Assembly (NCBI GenBank): GCA_026770585.1
Contig: MU646321.1
Location: 185,093-200,274, forward strand
DNA length: 15,182 nt
Reading direction: 5' to 3'
From: Baffinella frigidus
Lineage: Eukaryota > Cryptophyceae > Cryptomonadales > Baffinellaceae
Shown in pieces: positions 10,502-13,500 of the stretch. Position 1 is the first letter of the stretch. The number at the start of each line of letters is the position of its first letter. The position numbers were made by a program, and so were the translations under genes. The notes under the pieces are model-generated. The model had not been told where the DNA came from. It did not search any database and saw only the letters and a program-made list of their open reading frames with translations.

Positions 10502-13500
10502 TAACTAACTAACTAACTAACTAAGTGACTGACTGACTGACTAAGTAACTCAGTAACTGACTAACTATCGCACTAACTATCTATCTAACTATCTAATTAT
10601 CTAAGTAACTAACTAACTAACTAAATAACTAACCAACTCAACAACCAACTAACAAACTAACAAACTAACTAACTAACTAACCAACTAACGCACTCCCGCG
10701 CTCCGACAACAGCGTGCCGCGCGAGGCGTTCCTGGAGGCGCAGAAGCAGGCCAAAAGCGCTCCCTGTTTACTACGGGTTTTTACCAGGGCTTTTTAAATA
10801 TGCTACCGCGTGGGGTGTTGGGCACACCATATTTAGTGCAGGACACACCCGGTTTGGTGGCGCACTCAGCCTGATTTCTCCTCTCCGAAACAGCGTGCCG
10901 CGGGACGCGTTCCTGGAGGCGCAGAAGCAAGTCAAGGATGCTCTCGCGCGCGTGTCCGAGATGGAGGGGGCGGTCGTGGTCGCAGAGAACACCGCCGCTT
11001 CCGTCCAGGTTGGTTATTACGGGCCTAATTGGTTTACTTAGGGGCCTGGTGGATTTCCTAATTGATTTACTTAGGGGCATACCGGATCCCCTTATTGAGT
11101 TACTTGGGGGCATAATGAATCCTTTGTTGATTTACTTAGGGACCTATTGAACGTGTAGTTAAGGAGGCGCGCGCGTGCGCGCGTCTGAGATGGAAGGGGC
11201 GGTGGTCGTCGCCGAGAACACCGCCGCTTCCGTCCAGGTTGGCGAACGGCCTCATAGGGTTACTTAGGGGCCTGGTCAATCCCCTAATTGATTTACTCAG
11301 GGCCTAATGTTGATGAACGTGGGGACCTAGTTGATGTACTTAGGCCCAAGTGATTTACTAACGGGCCTGGTGAATCCCCTAATTGATTTAGACAGGGGTT
11401 GAATGGATTGGTAATTAATGAATCCCCTGATTGATGCCTCCTTGCGAATCAACTAATTGATTTTATCAGGCCTAATTGATTTACTTCGGGGCCTAACGAA
11501 TCCCCTAATTGATTTACTCCAGGAGAAGCTGGCGGAAGCGCGCACGGCCAACGAGGAGATGCGCGCGGAGCTCATAACCAGTGTGTCGCGCGACAAGCTG
11601 CTCGCCGCGCAGGCTGAGAGCAAGGGCTACGAGGGCCGCGCCTACGCCGCCGAGCGCGGTCCGTCCCTCAACACTCAACACTCAACACTCAACACTCAAC
11701 ACTCAACACTCAACACTCAACACTCAACACTCAACCATAAATACTAAATAGTAGAAACTAAACGCGCAGCACCACATAATAAACACCAAACACCAAACAC
11801 CACACACCAAACGCCAAACGCCAAACGCCAAACACTCAACACTCAACACGGTTCACCAAACTCTGAACACTTGACTCTGAATACTAAACACTCAACACTA
11901 AACACCAAACACCAATCCCTGGAGCAGAGCGGGACGACCTAGAGAGCAGCTACCAGGCGCTACTCGCCCGCCTCACCTCGCTCACCCAAGAGGTCAAACC
12001 CCCGAACCCCTCAACTCAAAGGTCCAAACCCCTCGACTCAGAGGTCCAAACACCGAACCCTAACCCCCACATCCTACGCCTAAACCTTACATACTCAACT
12101 CGAAACGAGCGCCTTACCTCTCTCACCCAGGAGGTCGAATGCCCAAACCCTGACCCCAGAACCTGAAACCATGAACCCTACACCTTGAACCCGAAACCTT
12201 GAACCATCACCTCGCTCACCCAAGAGGTCTCATCCTGAATCCTTCAACCCCACATCCTACGCCTAAACCTTACGCCCGCCTCACCTCGCTCACCCAGGAG
12301 GTCAAAACCCTACTCCCTAAACCCTGACCCCCAAACCCTAAACCCTAAACCCTAAACCCCAAGCCCCAAACCTTAAACCCTGAACCCTCATCCCTAAACC
12401 TTGAACCTTCAAACAACTTGAACCCTACCTAAACCCTGCACCCCAATCCCTAAATCCGGAACCCTGAACCTTGAACCCTAAACCCAACACCTTGACCCCT
12501 AATCCCTAAACCCTTAACCCCAGCTTAACCCTAAACCCCAAACCCTAAACCCTGCACCAGATGCTAAACCTTAAGCCCTAATCCCTAAACCCTAAACCCT
12601 GAACCCTAATTCCTAAACCCTAAACCCTAAACCCTAAACCCTAAACCCTAAACCCCAAGCCCTAATCCCTAAACACTCAACCCTAAACTATAAACCCAGG
12701 GGATGGACGCGCGCGCAGCCATGGCGGAGATGGTGCGCCCCCACACGTTTTGTGACCCTTTGTTTAAAAGGACCCATTGTTTGAAGTCGTCCTAAACTTG
12801 AAGTCGTCCTAAACCCTAAACCCCCAAATTCTAGACCCAAACCCCAAAACTCGGAACCCGAAACCCGGATCCCGAAACCCGGAACCCGACACCTGAAACA
12901 CCAAACACCAAACACCAAACCCGAAACCTGAAACCCGAAACCCGAGACCCAGAACCCGAAACACTAACCCCGAAACCGAAACATAGGTGGCGAAGGAGAT
13001 GCTGACCAAGGCCGACTCCGACGCCAGGACCGCCCAGGTGCAAACTCCAAACCCCATACCCTGAAACCCAAATCCTACACCTCAATTCCACTCCCCACAC
13101 CCCGAACCCCAGACCCCAAACATCAAACACCAGACCCCAAATTCCCCAAACTCCAAACCTCAAACCCCAATTGTAGGTGCAAGCAGCAGAGGCGAGGAGC
13201 CTGGTGGCGGCGACCAATCTCCTGAACCCTGGACCCTGAACCTAAACCCTGAACCCTATACCATTTTCAACCCGAACCCGTCCTTGTAGGTGCAAGCAGC
13301 GGAGGTGAGGAGACTGAAAACCAAACCCCAAACCCCAAACCCCAAACTTTCAACCCTGACCCAAAACCACACACCCGGTAGGTGGAAGCAGCAGAGGCGA
13401 GGAGCCTAGTGGAGGCGGCGGAAACCAATACTTACACACTGAACCCTGAACCCTAAACCTTGAACCCTTTGCTCCACACACTGAACCCTCAACCCTATAC

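Noticed and set aside
12809-13217. Minus-strand Gly-Phe-Arg-Val-rich frames of 82-128 codons
   Set aside because: They are the reverse complement of CCCGAAA/CCCAAAC repeats. No independent gene signal.
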